Of a stretch of DNA of 64,000 nucleotides, positions 63,746 to 64,000 are shown one piece after another; position 1 is the first letter of the stretch, and each line of letters starts with the position of its first letter. The stretch spans positions 43,634,988 to 43,698,987 of the forward strand of contig NC_087070.1 of the NCBI RefSeq assembly GCF_963678635.1, given 5' to 3'. The position numbers and the translations under genes were made by a program. The DNA is from Symsagittifera roscoffensis (Eukaryota > Xenacoelomorpha > Acoela > Convolutidae). The notes below the pieces were generated by a model. It worked only from the letters and a program-made list of their open reading frames with translations. It did no database searches and was not told the origin of the DNA.

Positions 63746-64000
63746 CCTACAAAGCTGCGCCATACAGTGCTGGACAATCTACATGTGACACATCCAGGAT
63801 CGGCTGCCATGCTGGATCTATTCCATCACGTATGATTCCTGCACTTAACCGGTCGATCGTTCAGATGCCGCAAAGCTGCAAGCATTGTACAAAACAAGGT
63901 AAAAGTCTCAAACCGATAAAAGGAAAGAAACACTCATTCCAAATGGAACCTGTCGTAGAACCTAATGAGAAGGTACAATTAGACTTTGCCGGGCCCCTCC
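63746..64000 (+). pseudogene. pol: Integrase start of the second Gypsy element, runs off the window
   Basis: This resumes the frame broken at 54,491. A His-x3-His type motif (LHVTHPGS, about 63,775-63,800) is followed, after a TGA and a shift near 63,824, by the Cys pair in CKHCTKQGKSLKPI (about 63,868-63,910). Next is the entry to the catalytic core, EPNEKVQLDFAGPL, with the first catalytic Asp at the right edge. The rest of integrase and the 3' LTR lie beyond 64,000. Confidence 0.85.

Larger units (their letters stand above)
51875..64000 (+). mobile_element. Second, decayed Gypsy element, split by a BEL/Pao insertion
   Basis: Plus-strand remains of gag and protease lie at 51,875-53,335, followed by poorly recognised frames. 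The tail of the pol connection region runs up to 54,491, and the integrase resumes at 63,746 and goes past the window edge. The BEL/Pao element at 54,492-63,745 interrupts it, and without that insertion and one CCTAC copy the frame crossing the junction is continuous. No reverse transcriptase is visible between protease and the junction, so there is an internal deletion. Stops and frameshifts are frequent, so this copy is dead. Confidence 0.85.

Noticed and set aside
1-64000. CRISPR arrays, bacterial operons or ribosomal RNA genes
   Set aside because: No regularly spaced short repeats with unique spacers, no bacterial-type gene clusters and no rRNA-like conserved segments were seen. Retroelements and an intron-split animal gene show the DNA is eukaryotic.

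Overview
The window looks like a gene-poor, AT-rich piece of an invertebrate animal genome. Three things point that way: an intron-split gene of the animal DRAM/Frag1 membrane-protein family, a BEL/Pao retrotransposon (a group known from animals), and long AT-rich non-coding DNA full of decayed repeats. The TTTCAG-type intron acceptor would suit a nematode, but the species cannot be fixed from the sequence.

Layout. Positions 1-28,970 hold no intact gene. They contain a 493-bp satellite array (about 1,711-4,462) followed by a decayed array of ~180-bp units, a foldback element at 8,445-9,115, duplicated AT-rich segments, a tRNA-like fragment near 13.2 kb, a (CTA)n microsatellite at 15.4 kb, and a ~4.2-kb structure with ~1.4-kb inverted arms (16.4-20.7 kb). 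After these come a dead LINE reverse-transcriptase fragment (minus strand, 21.2-21.8 kb) and a 5-kb stretch of decayed coding-like sequence that I could not identify.

Positions 28,980-47,907 are one very large (18.9 kb) LTR retrotransposon of Gypsy (Ty3) type, inserted in minus orientation. It has 410-bp LTRs with only three differences seen by eye, a GGAG target-site duplication and a primer-binding site. Reading in its sense direction: a small basic upstream ORF, a 1,388-aa Gag-protease, RT, RNase H and integrase, a ~0.6-kb spacer with a TATA-like box, two small two-helix membrane ORFs, a 384-codon open frame with no methionine, a broken Env-like glycoprotein and a 522-aa ORF of unknown function. 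Several neighbouring frames overlap by ATGA or by a few bases, as if translated in a coupled way. This is the most unusual object in the window.

The only host gene, a DRAM-like membrane protein (48,435-50,258, two exons), starts about 530 bp beyond the 5' LTR of this element. From about 51.9 kb to the right edge lies a second, decayed Gypsy element on the plus strand (gag, protease, then the start of integrase). It is split by a decayed BEL/Pao element (54,492-63,745) with a 5-bp target duplication (CCTAC). The BEL LTRs carry tRNA-like A and B boxes. Removing the BEL element and one CCTAC restores a continuous integrase frame in the older Gypsy element, so the insertion order is clear.
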